NCBI GenBank assembly: GCA_900546495.1
Contig: URDN01000054.1
Coordinates: 1-14,161 of the forward strand
Source: an uncultured Lachnospiraceae bacterium
GTDB taxonomy: Bacteria > Bacillota > Clostridia > Lachnospirales > Lachnospiraceae
DNA length: 14,161 bases
Direction: 5' to 3'
This document shows, piece by piece, positions 7,384 through 14,072 of this stretch. The position numbers and the translations under genes are program-made. The notes below the pieces were generated by a model that was not told the DNA's origin, did not search any database, and worked only from the letters and a program-made list of their open reading frames with translations. Every line of letters starts with the position of its first letter. Within the stretch, counting starts at the first letter, position 1.

Positions 7384-8484
7384 TTGAATAAAAAAGCAAT
7401 AATCGCAATGAGCGGCGGCGTTGATTCCAGCGTGGCCGCTTTTTTGATGAAAGAAAAAGGATATGAGTGCATCGGCGCTACCATGAAGCTGTTTCAGAAT
7501 GAGGATGTGGTTGTATGCAGAGAGCATACCTGCTGTTCTTTAGACGATGTGGAAGATGCCAGAAGTGTAGCCCGTGCACTTGAGATGCCATATTATGTGT
7601 TTAACTTTTCTGACCGTTTCAAAGAAGAAGTTATGGAAAAATTCGTATGTTCCTATGAAAACGGATGTACGCCGAATCCATGCATCGACTGCAACCGTTA
7701 TCTGAAGTTTGAAAAATTATTTCAGCGTGCAAAAGAGCTGTCCTATGATTATGTGGTGACCGGTCATTATGCACAGATCGAATATAATGAGGAAACCGGA
7801 CGTTATTTATTGAAAAAATCCGTAGATCTGAGCAAGGATCAGAGCTATGTTCTGTATTCTCTGACACAGGATCAGCTGGCGCATGTGCAGTTCCCGTTGG
7901 GTGGCATGCACAAGACAGATGCCAGAGAGATTGCGGAGACACAGGGATTCATTAATGCCAGAAAGCATGACAGTCAGGATATCTGTTTTGTTGTAAACGG
8001 AAAATATTCGGATTTTATTGAGCAGTATCGTGAAAAGACGTATCCGGAGGGAGATTTTGTAGATCTGGAAGGCAATGTGTTAGGACGCCACAAAGGAATC
8101 ATCCGTTATACCATTGGACAGCGAAGGGGACTTGGTCTGTCTTTAAAAGAGTCCATGTATGTTGTTGCAGTTGATCCAGAGAAAAATCGGGTCATCTTGG
8201 GAAGAAATGATGATCTGTTTTCCAGAGAATTTGTGGCAAATGATGTGAATCTGATTGCTGTGGATCATATCGAAGGGGAAATGCGCGTGAAAGCAAAGGT
8301 TCGTTATCGACATGAGGAGCAGTGGGCGACGGTAACGCAGCCGGAACCGGACAAGATCCGCGTCGTATTTGATGAGCCGCAGCGTGCGATTACCTGTGGT
8401 CAGGCAGTTGTTTTATATGACGGAGATGTGGTTGTCGGTGGAGCAACAATTATTGAGACGGAGATTGCAAAACGCTATAGCTAG
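7384..8484 (+). CDS. mnmA: tRNA-specific 2-thiouridylase
   Basis: MnmA activates U34 of tRNA(Glu), tRNA(Gln) and tRNA(Lys) by adenylation and inserts sulfur to give 2-thiouridine, needed for accurate decoding. The 366-residue protein carries the PP-loop SGGVDSS (residues 10-16), TGHYA (126-130), SKDQSYVLY (150-158) and the C-terminal beta-barrel with IGQRRGLG. Three conserved cysteines stand out: C100 and C103 in NPCIDCN, and C201 in DSQDICF. E. coli-type enzymes use the first and last as catalytic cysteines. Forms with all three can hold an iron-sulfur cluster, so this may be that variant (inference). The start is TTG at 7384, nine bases after GGAG (7371-7374); the protein then runs directly into the PP-loop. 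No nifS-type sulfur donor is adjacent. Two tandem promoters and a dyad lie upstream. Confidence 0.96.
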   Translation: MNKKAIIAMSGGVDSSVAAFLMKEKGYECIGATMKLFQNEDVVVCREHTCCSLDDVEDARSVARALEMPYYVFNFSDRFKEEVMEKFVCSYENGCTPNPCIDCNRYLKFEKLFQRAKELSYDYVVTGHYAQIEYNEETGRYLLKKSVDLSKDQSYVLYSLTQDQLAHVQFPLGGMHKTDAREIAETQGFINARKHDSQDICFVVNGKYSDFIEQYREKTYPEGDFVDLEGNVLGRHKGIIRYTIGQRRGLGLSLKESMYVVAVDPEKNRVILGRNDDLFSREFVANDVNLIAVDHIEGEMRVKAKVRYRHEEQWATVTQPEPDKIRVVFDEPQRAITCGQAVVLYDGDVVVGGATIIETEIAKRYS

Positions 8485-8634
8485 AAGACGTTGATAGGTA
8501 GTTGGAAAATATTGATAAGTGAACATTTTGATATTTTGGTACTGGATGTTGAAGAAGAAAATCCGGTAAAAATCCAACTATTAAAGTAAGAAAATGCATG
8601 AAGTAAAAAGGGTTATAAAAGGGGAAGTAAGGCA

Positions 8635-9669
8635 ATGAATGCAGCACAGAAATTAATCAGGGAACATAATTTAACCAGAGAAGAATTTGTGGAACTGATC
8701 AAAATGGCAGATGATCCGCAGGTGGATGCGCTGTTGGCAGCAGAAGCTGTCCGCATCCGAAAAGAGGTCTATGGCACTGATGTGTATACAAGAGGTCTGA
8801 TCGAGTTTACGAATTACTGTAAAAATGACTGTTATTACTGTGGAATCCGCAGAAGCAATCAGAATGCAAAACGGTATCGACTGACAGAGGATGAGATTTT
8901 AGCCTGTTGTGAGAATGGATACGAGTTAGGTTTTCGTACTTTTGTTCTGCAGGGCGGTGAAGATCCGTATTATAACGATGACCGTATGGTGGATATTGTG
9001 AAAAAGATTCGTGCCGGTTATCCGGACTGTGCGATTACATTATCCATTGGTGAAAAATCCTATGAAAGTTATAAACGATTCAGGGAAGCAGGTGCAGATC
9101 GTTATCTGCTTCGGCATGAGACAGCAAACGATGCACATTACCGAAAACTGCATCCGGAGGAGATGAGTCTGGCAGTGCGCAAGCAGTGTCTGTATGACTT
9201 AAAAGAACTTGGCTATCAGGTTGGCGCAGGATTTATGGTAGGTTCGCCGGAACAGACCGCAGAGACGCTTGCGGATGATCTGGTATTTTTAAAAGAACTG
9301 GAACCGCAGATGGTCGGTATCGGTCCGTTTATTCCGCATCATGATACTATGTTTGCAGAGGAGCCGTCCGGAAGTGTTCCGCTGACGTTATTTTTACTGT
9401 CAGTGATTCGTATCATGCTGCCGCATGTACTGCTTCCGGCAACTACGGCGCTTGGAACCGCAGATCCGCTTGGCAGGGAAAAAGGATTGCAGCATGGCGC
9501 TAACGTCGTAATGCCAAACCTGTCACCGGTGAAGAACCGCAAGCAGTATGATCTGTATGATAATAAGATCTGTACCGGAGAAGAAGCGGCAGAATGTCGT
9601 GGATGTTTGGGCCGCAGAGTGGAAAGTGTCGGATATGAACTGGTCAGAGACCGTGGGGATTTCCGGTAA
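8635..9669 (+). CDS. hydE: [FeFe]-hydrogenase H-cluster maturase HydE, radical SAM
   Basis: HydE is one of three maturases (HydE, HydF, HydG) that build the 2Fe subcluster of [FeFe]-hydrogenase, and acts on the HydG-made organometallic precursor. The 344-residue length is typical. The radical-SAM cluster motif CxxxCxxC is at C62, C66 and C69 within FTNYCKNDCYYCGIRRSN. GGEDPYY follows at about 107-113, and the family-typical RHETA loop sits in the middle of the barrel. The C-terminus has a second cysteine set, C313, C321 and C324, with the 8 and 3 spacing of the accessory cluster described for the Thermotoga enzyme. The ATG at 8635 is preceded by AAAAGGGGAAG (8617-8626). hydF, hydG and hydrogenase genes are not in the window. 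BioB and PylB are relatives, but the motif context favours HydE. Confidence 0.93.
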   Translation: MNAAQKLIREHNLTREEFVELIKMADDPQVDALLAAEAVRIRKEVYGTDVYTRGLIEFTNYCKNDCYYCGIRRSNQNAKRYRLTEDEILACCENGYELGFRTFVLQGGEDPYYNDDRMVDIVKKIRAGYPDCAITLSIGEKSYESYKRFREAGADRYLLRHETANDAHYRKLHPEEMSLAVRKQCLYDLKELGYQVGAGFMVGSPEQTAETLADDLVFLKELEPQMVGIGPFIPHHDTMFAEEPSGSVPLTLFLLSVIRIMLPHVLLPATTALGTADPLGREKGLQHGANVVMPNLSPVKNRKQYDLYDNKICTGEEAAECRGCLGRRVESVGYELVRDRGDFR

Positions 9670-9821
9670 CAGATTTATAAAAATGATTGTCTGGAATGGA
9701 TATAGGAATGATGGAAACGTGAAAATGAGTTCCGAGAAAAAGATGATATAAAAATCAGAAAGCTATTTCTAATCCGAGAATATAGAAAATAAATTGATTG
9801 AGAAAGAAAAAGGTGAACAGT

Positions 9822-10796
9822 ATGTCAGATATGAGCAGAAATATGGAAGGAAGAGAAGCGAAAGAAATTCTGGATTCCATCCTTGCCGATTATGAGCTGG
9901 ATCGTACCATTGATAAAATGGAAGATTTTTATGATCAGCCAAATAAAGAAGTTATTATTGATATTATTGAAAAATTAATGAAAATTATTTATCCGGGTTA
10001 TTACAGAGACCGTGCATACAAAAGCTATCATGCAAACCATCATTTATCAACTTTGATCGAGGATGTGTTGTATCGTCTCAGCCGGCAGATTGCAAAAGTT
10101 TCCAAGTTCTGTCCAAAGCTGGATGGAAAATGCCGGGAGCAGATTGAAAAAGAAAGTTACGAGATTACCGTAGATTTCCTGCGTCAGATTCCGAAGATCC
10201 GTGAATATCTGGAAGGGGATCTGCAGGCAGCCTTAGAGGGAGATCCGGCAGCAAACAGCTACGGTGAGATCATTCTGGCTTATCCGGGATTATTTGCCAT
10301 TACCATCAACCGTCTGGCACATGAGCTGTTTATCCGTTCTGTGCCGTTGATTCCGCGTATTATGACAGAGTATGCACACAGTATAACCGGAATTGATATT
10401 CATCCGGGTGCAACGATCGGAAAACATTTCTTTATCGATCATGGTACCGGTATTGTAGTTGGTGAGACAACGATTATTGGTGACAATGTAAAAATTTATC
10501 AGGGTGTTACCCTTGGCGCGCTGTCTACCAGAGGTGGTCAGAAGCTGAAAAATGCAAAACGTCATCCTACCATTGAGGATAATGTGACGATTTATTCCGG
10601 GGCTTCCATTCTTGGCGGTGAGACGGTTATTGGAAGAGATTCTGTCATTGGTGGTAATGCGTTTATTACGAAATCTATTCCGGCGGGAACGACTGTCAGC
10701 ATTAAAGGACAGGAATTGCAGTTCAAGCAGGGTGGAAAGACGACCATGGAGATCAGTAATTTAGATCAGGATGAGAACTGGGTTTATATTATATAA
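9822..10796 (+). CDS. cysE: Serine O-acetyltransferase
   Basis: This enzyme makes O-acetylserine from serine and acetyl-CoA, the committed step of cysteine synthesis. The 324-residue protein has a long helical N-terminal part (about 1-185), then a left-handed beta-helix of hexapeptide repeats (about 190-295). The catalytic residues line up with the E. coli enzyme: Asp in IDIHPG (D192), His in DHGTG (H207) and His in KRHP (H248). The signature GIVVGETTIIG follows H207. The longer TLGALSTRGGQKLKNAKRHP loop is the EpsC-like form found in Firmicutes and Bacteroidetes. The chain ends in Ile, the residue that bacterial CysE inserts into the active site of CysK to form the cysteine synthase complex. 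I chose the ATG at 9822, with AAGGTGA just upstream (9810-9815); an in-frame TTG at 9798 would add eight residues and has no better site. cysK is not adjacent. Confidence 0.93.
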   Translation: MSDMSRNMEGREAKEILDSILADYELDRTIDKMEDFYDQPNKEVIIDIIEKLMKIIYPGYYRDRAYKSYHANHHLSTLIEDVLYRLSRQIAKVSKFCPKLDGKCREQIEKESYEITVDFLRQIPKIREYLEGDLQAALEGDPAANSYGEIILAYPGLFAITINRLAHELFIRSVPLIPRIMTEYAHSITGIDIHPGATIGKHFFIDHGTGIVVGETTIIGDNVKIYQGVTLGALSTRGGQKLKNAKRHPTIEDNVTIYSGASILGGETVIGRDSVIGGNAFITKSIPAGTTVSIKGQELQFKQGGKTTMEISNLDQDENWVYII

Positions 10797-10840
10797 AACG
10801 TTTTCGGGTAATTGTGTGGTTTTGGTATTTAGGTAGTGAA

Positions 10841-10910
10841 GGCGCCAGTCATCAATCTTACCTCTGCAGCTAACAATCGCTTGCCGAGGAAAGATTGCCT
10901 GCCTGGCACC
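10841..10910. repeat. Hairpin A
   Basis: The outer stem pairs 10841-10848 with 10903-10910 (7 of 8 bp). An internal loop separates it from the inner stem, 10854-10864 with 10886-10896 (10 of 11 bp). The apex contains GCTAACAATCGCT (10869-10881), the exact reverse complement of the apex of hairpin C. Confidence 0.65.
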
Positions 10911-10937
10911 ATATATGTTTTGCTAACCATAAATTCA

Positions 10938-10988
10938 CGTTACAATACAAAACTACGTAAATAACTAAGGTTGTTTTTTATTGTAACG
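10938..10988. repeat. Hairpin B
   Basis: Ten perfect base pairs join 10938-10947 (CGTTACAATA) and 10979-10988. After one mismatch, five more pair 10949-10953 with 10973-10977. The loop is 19 bases. Weaker complementarity continues outward into AAATT/AAAT sequence. Confidence 0.65.
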
Positions 10989-11015
10989 GTAAATGTGTGT
11001 GATGTCACGAAGTGC

Positions 11016-11153
11016 TGTGTGGCGCAAAAATTTACAAATATCTCTGTGTGAATTGAGAACTTCTGTATTTTTTCTCAAGGAGCGATTGTTAGCGGCTGAG
11101 ACAAAATACAGAAGTTCGCTCTAATACCTAAAAAGTAAATTTTAAGCCACACA
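11016..11153. repeat. Hairpin C with its own flanking inverted repeat
   Basis: An outer inverted repeat joins 11016-11035 and 11135-11153 (about 17 of 20 positions). Inside it a perfect 14-bp stem pairs 11058-11071 with 11103-11116. It is extended inward by TCTCA/TGAGA (11073-11077, 11097-11101) and outward by GAG/CTC. The 19-base loop contains AGCGATTGTTAGC (11081-11093), complementary to the apex of hairpin A. The right arm ends about 15 bases before the ribosome site of the next gene. Confidence 0.75.
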
Positions 11154-11185
11154 AATATAAAATAAAAAACAGGAGGAACCCAACA

Positions 11186-12043
11186 ATGAGTTTAATTGAT
11201 ACACAGTTTCGTGTAGACGAGAGTAAATGTGTGGGCTGTGGTTTGTGTCAGCTTGCCTGTCCGTCTATGCTGATTGAAATGAATGAACATAAAAAACCAG
11301 GCCTGAAACCGGTAAAAAGTATGGATTGGTACGGTTGCTGGGGATGTCAGCATTGTCTGACTGTCTGTCCGAACGGCGCAATCAGTGTACTTGGTAAAAA
11401 GCCGGAAGATAGTCTTCCTTTACCGAGTGATGCGATCGCTACGGATCTGGAGCGTCTGGTCTGCAGCCGCCGTTCCTGCCGTCACTACAAAGACGAAAAT
11501 GTGGATCCGGAACTTTTGAATGAGCTGCTTGCAGCATTGGAGGCAACTCCGACTGGCGGAAATAAGCAGAAAATGGAGTTTACCGTTATTGATGACCGTG
11601 CAGAATTGGACAAACTGCGTAAGATGATTTGTGAAGGAGTAGAAGATCTGAAAAAACAGGGAATCTATCCGTATTCCTGGGATGAGGAATCCTACGCAAT
11701 TATGGAATCCCGAGGACCGCAGGCCATGAACGGAGATATTTATTTCTGCTCTGCACCACATGTCATTATTCCACATATGCCGAAAAAGTTTGGTTCCGCA
11801 GCAGTGGAAGTGGGAATTACACTGGCTTATTTTGAACTGTTATGCGAGTCAAAAGGACTTGGCTGCGTGTACCTTGGTTTTCCAATGAATGTTATGAAAC
11901 TGATGCCGGATGTATGGGCAAAACTTGGTATTCCGGAAGATCACTTCGTGGCAACGGCCATGGGATTCGGTTATCCGAAGTTTGACTATGCACGCGGGGC
12001 ACAGAAGAGCGGAAAGCAGGAAATTCACCGCTTGAAATTCTAG
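11186..12043 (+). CDS. Two-cluster ferredoxin-nitroreductase fusion protein
   Basis: This 285-residue protein joins a bacterial 2[4Fe-4S] ferredoxin domain (residues 1-75) to an FMN-dependent nitroreductase-family domain (about 88-285). The first cluster motif is C15, C18, C21, C25 and the second C51, C54, C57, C61, each in classic CxxCxxCxxxCP form. The nitroreductase part opens with SRRSCRHYKDENV (94-106), the usual FMN-phosphate-binding Arg segment, followed by ATPTGGNKQ (120-128), the second FMN contact. Such fusions are common in anaerobic Firmicutes. The ferredoxin half presumably feeds electrons to the flavin, but the physiological substrate is not known from sequence. The ATG at 11186 follows AGGAGG (11171-11176) by nine bases. 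It is monocistronic: the hairpin region lies upstream and a strong terminator downstream. No signal peptide or membrane segment is seen. Confidence 0.93.
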   Translation: MSLIDTQFRVDESKCVGCGLCQLACPSMLIEMNEHKKPGLKPVKSMDWYGCWGCQHCLTVCPNGAISVLGKKPEDSLPLPSDAIATDLERLVCSRRSCRHYKDENVDPELLNELLAALEATPTGGNKQKMEFTVIDDRAELDKLRKMICEGVEDLKKQGIYPYSWDEESYAIMESRGPQAMNGDIYFCSAPHVIIPHMPKKFGSAAVEVGITLAYFELLCESKGLGCVYLGFPMNVMKLMPDVWAKLGIPEDHFVATAMGFGYPKFDYARGAQKSGKQEIHRLKF

Positions 12044-12135
12044 CAGAAACAAGAGTTTTGCTGTTTCCATAAATAGTGAGATGGTGAGTTGAACTGCTTA
12101 GCATATAGCAAAATGCAATAAGAAAAGAACGATAC

Positions 12136-12178
12136 AGAGGAACAATATCAAAAAGCAAATGATATTGTTCCTCTTTTT
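12136..12178 (+). terminator. Intrinsic terminator after the nitroreductase gene
   Basis: A 14-bp perfect stem pairs 12137-12150 with 12160-12173 and can be extended by one A:T pair. It has a 9-base loop and is followed by five T residues (12174-12178). The last T of the tail region is close to the next promoter's -35. Confidence 0.93.
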
Positions 12179-12179
12179 A

Positions 12180-12208
12180 TTGACATTATTCCTGAAAATA
12201 AGGATACT
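12180..12208 (+). promoter_or_regulatory. Probable promoter of the first metallophosphoesterase
   Basis: A perfect TTGACA (12180-12185), a 17-base spacer and GATACT (12203-12208, four of six matches) immediately follow the preceding terminator. A short dyad in the spacer (ATTCCT and AGGAT) might be an operator but is weak. Confidence 0.6.
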
Positions 12209-12240
12209 AAAAGAACAAAAGCACATGGGAGGAACAGTTT

Positions 12241-12936
12241 TTGCATTTCTACATTACAGGAGATACACACAAAAAATTTGACCGGGTGGAAGAATTCTGC
12301 CTGGAGTATCACACTACGACAGACGATGTTATGATTATCCTTGGGGACTCTGGTATTAATTACTGGCTGAGTCCGAAAGATGAAAAACTAAAAGAACGTG
12401 TTGCCAGAATACCGATTACCTGTTTCTGTATACACGGCAATCATGAAGGCCGGCCATGGGAATCTCCGGCGGATTACAAACTGGTGCCATGGCATGGCGG
12501 TCTTGTATACAAAGAAGAAAAATATCCGAATATTTTGTTTGCAAAAGACGGGGAGATTTATGATTTTAACGGAAAATCTGTGATGCCGATCGGTGGCGCC
12601 GGTACGGTAAACAAGGATTATCGCATCAGTCATGGACTTCAGTGGTTTGCATCGGAACAGCCGGACGATACGATTAAGCAGTTTGTGGAGCAACAGCTGG
12701 GAAAAGCTGGGTGGAAAATGGACATCATTTTGTCACATACTGTTCCAATTAAGGCTGAGCCAACCTGGGCGTTCAAGCCGCGAAAGGAACCGATTACTGT
12801 GGATAAAGGGACAGAAGAGTGGCTGCAGACGGTTTATGATCGTTTGGATTTTTCAGAGTGGTATGCAGGACATTATCATGTGGAGACAGAATCCATGGGG
12901 ATTCGAATTATGTTTGAGGATTTTGATGAGATATAG
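12241..12936 (+). CDS. Calcineurin-like metallophosphoesterase, 231 residues
   Basis: The five blocks of the metallophosphoesterase fold appear in order: GDTH (D8, H10), LGDSG (D36), GNHE (N67, H68), LSHTVP (H166), and GHYH (H211, H213). These residues bind a two-metal centre that hydrolyses phosphomono- or diesters. No extra domain, signal peptide or membrane segment is present, so it should be cytoplasmic and soluble. The substrate cannot be assigned; relatives act on nucleotides, nucleic acids or phosphoproteins. The start is TTG at 12241, seven bases after GGGAGGA (12227-12233), and the protein then enters the first strand directly. The ATG at 12225 is out of frame. It has its own promoter right after a terminator. 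Proteins of this type are frequent in accessory and prophage regions of clostridia, which fits the neighbourhood, but I see no phage structural genes here. Confidence 0.88.
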   Translation: MHFYITGDTHKKFDRVEEFCLEYHTTTDDVMIILGDSGINYWLSPKDEKLKERVARIPITCFCIHGNHEGRPWESPADYKLVPWHGGLVYKEEKYPNILFAKDGEIYDFNGKSVMPIGGAGTVNKDYRISHGLQWFASEQPDDTIKQFVEQQLGKAGWKMDIILSHTVPIKAEPTWAFKPRKEPITVDKGTEEWLQTVYDRLDFSEWYAGHYHVETESMGIRIMFEDFDEI

Positions 12937-13216
12937 CTGGATAATTAATAAGGAGAATAAAAAGTAAACCAATGGGTTAATGATTAGAAGAGAAAACTGG
13001 AGTATACTTGTCTTACAAATAGAATTTGCAATATACAGCACACCGAGGAATGAAAGAAATTATACGTCTTTTTTAGGCGTAAAATTCGTGGAAGTTAAGA
13101 AAGGATTGGATTTGTAACTTGCTAAAGAAAGATTCTGCGATTACATATCCAGGCTATTTACAAAAAGGTACGATGCGGTAGAACAGACACTAGGTGAGAA
13201 AAGAGGGTAGAGAAAA

Positions 13217-13798
13217 ATGAAATATTATATCAGTGATCTGCATTTGTTTCATGAAAATGCGATCCATTTTGACCAGCGTCCCTTTGAGTCGGTGCAGCAG
13301 ATGCATGATACGATTTTGAAAAACTGGAATGACCGGGTGATGAATGGCGATTATGTGTATATTTTGGGCGATGTGAGCATGCGGGGCAAAAACGAAGACC
13401 TGATTGCATTTGTTGCACGCCTGAAGGGCAGAAAGGTGCTGATCAGGGGAAATCATGATGATGTATCGGATTATCGTTATCAACAGCTGTTTGCAGAAAT
13501 TTGTGATTATAAAGAGATTCATGATTCTGTTGGAAAAGAAAAGTTTGGCTTGGTGTTATCTCATTATCCGATTTTTTCATGGAAAAATATGGGGCGTGGA
13601 AAAATTTTATTATATGGACATACACATGTGAGTGCAGAAGATCAATTTTATCAGCAGTGTTTAAAACAGATGAAAGAGAATGACTGCCGTCATGTATATG
13701 ATAAAGATTTGAGAGCATTCAACGTGGGATGTATGCTGTCTTATATGGATTATACACCACGAACCCTGGAGGAAATCATGACAGGCGCAGAAAAGTAG
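13217..13798 (+). CDS. Second calcineurin-like metallophosphoesterase, 193 residues
   Basis: This is a compact phosphoesterase from a different subfamily than its neighbour at 12241; the two share only the metal-binding blocks. They are SDLHLFH (D7, H9), LGDVS (D52), GNHDD (N79, H80), LSHYPIF (H117), and GHTH (H135, H137). The complete set implies an active two-metal hydrolase. The N-terminal stretch MKYYISDLHLFHENAI is typical of small bacterial and phage phosphoesterases of unknown substrate. The ATG at 13217 follows a GAGGG ribosome site (about 13203-13208). The 280 bases upstream (12937-13216) are AT-rich and contain no supportable gene; a weak TTGCTA-17-TACATA promoter might lie there. 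A 30-base piece covering residues 111-120 is duplicated almost exactly at 14033-14062. Confidence 0.88.
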   Translation: MKYYISDLHLFHENAIHFDQRPFESVQQMHDTILKNWNDRVMNGDYVYILGDVSMRGKNEDLIAFVARLKGRKVLIRGNHDDVSDYRYQQLFAEICDYKEIHDSVGKEKFGLVLSHYPIFSWKNMGRGKILLYGHTHVSAEDQFYQQCLKQMKENDCRHVYDKDLRAFNVGCMLSYMDYTPRTLEEIMTGAEK

Positions 13799-13834
13799 AG
13801 TTGGTAGGTACTTTTTTATGAGGAGAAATATATT

Positions 13835-14032
13835 ATGTCAAACAAAACAATAAAACCTAAACAGGAAAAAATGATAGAACAGGTTATAGCGACTATGGCT
13901 GTAGAAAACATGATGTTATCACGCGATTGCTACAAAAATTTATGGGCTATGGCATCTGGTGAAAAGACTCGTGAACAGATTACTCATGAGATTACCGAGA
14001 AATACAAAAAGAAGGTGTTAGAAACGGGATGA
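13835..14032 (+). CDS. Small VbhA-type antitoxin-like protein
   Basis: This is a 65-residue protein with a good ribosome site, AGGAGA (13821-13826), eight bases before the ATG and 36 bases after the preceding stop. Its core, from IEQVIATMAVENMMLSRDCYKNLWAMASGEKT onward in two helices (about 14-62), resembles the VbhA-like antitoxin domain: an alanine-rich helix, a short M-x-L-S turn, a second helix, then SGE..REQI and a final helix ending ITEKY. VbhA proteins block Fic-domain AMPylating toxins by inserting an inhibitory helix motif. No Fic gene follows here. Instead a scrap of duplicated phosphoesterase DNA and a terminator come next, so it is either an orphan antitoxin-like protein or has another partner. 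The gene may be cotranscribed with the phosphoesterase before it. The family call rests on pattern recognition only. Confidence 0.6.
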   Translation: MSNKTIKPKQEKMIEQVIATMAVENMMLSRDCYKNLWAMASGEKTREQITHEITEKYKKKVLETG

Positions 14033-14072
14033 GGCTTGGTGTTATCCCATTATCCGATTTTTCTGGAATATG
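14033..14072 (+). pseudogene. Duplicated scrap of a metallophosphoesterase gene
   Basis: Positions 14033-14062 match 13547-13576 at 29 of 30 bases, and similarity continues with gaps to about 14072. In the same reading frame it encodes GLVLSHYPIF, residues 111-120 of the gene at 13217, including the metal-binding His. It starts directly after the TGA of the antitoxin-like gene, has no start codon, and runs into a terminator. It is most simply the remnant of a second phosphoesterase copy. Confidence 0.75.

Larger units (their letters stand above)
10797..11185. other. Gene-free region with three nested or consecutive hairpins
   Basis: No coding potential is visible in these 389 bases, but three hairpins (10841-10910, 10938-10988, 11016-11153) fill most of it. 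Both ends carry TGTGTGG (10813-10819) and its inverse CCACACA (11147-11153). The flanking TTTAGGTA (10828-10835) also reappears inverted around 11124-11131. The two halves are thus divergent inverted copies of one another. Possible readings are a MITE-like mobile element, a repeated structured RNA, or a structured leader for the ferredoxin-nitroreductase gene. No T-run terminator or clear promoter was seen. Confidence 0.6.

Noticed and set aside
8499..8580. An 8-bp inverted repeat TAGTTGGA/TCCAACTA upstream of hydE
   Set aside because: The arms are short and about 65 bases apart, with no supporting structure between them; expected by chance at this size.
9548..9751. A 67-codon + strand frame overlapping the end of hydE
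   Set aside because: Most of it is an out-of-frame shadow of hydE; no ribosome site of note and no domain.
10797..11185. T-box, purine, SAM or other known riboswitch upstream of the nitroreductase gene
   Set aside because: None of the conserved core sequences I know for these classes is present, and there is no terminator/antiterminator arrangement.
10797..11185. Retron-like RNA based on nested inverted repeats
   Set aside because: No reverse transcriptase gene lies nearby and the hairpin order does not match a typical msr-msd arrangement.
12388..12967. Several frames of 60-110 codons within the first phosphoesterase gene, on both strands
   Set aside because: All are shadows of a gene with a complete set of catalytic motifs.
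12937..13216. Possible gene or gene remnant between the two phosphoesterases
   Set aside because: Only very short frames without recognisable motifs; a weak 6-bp hairpin near 13064 and a poor promoter candidate are all that can be seen.
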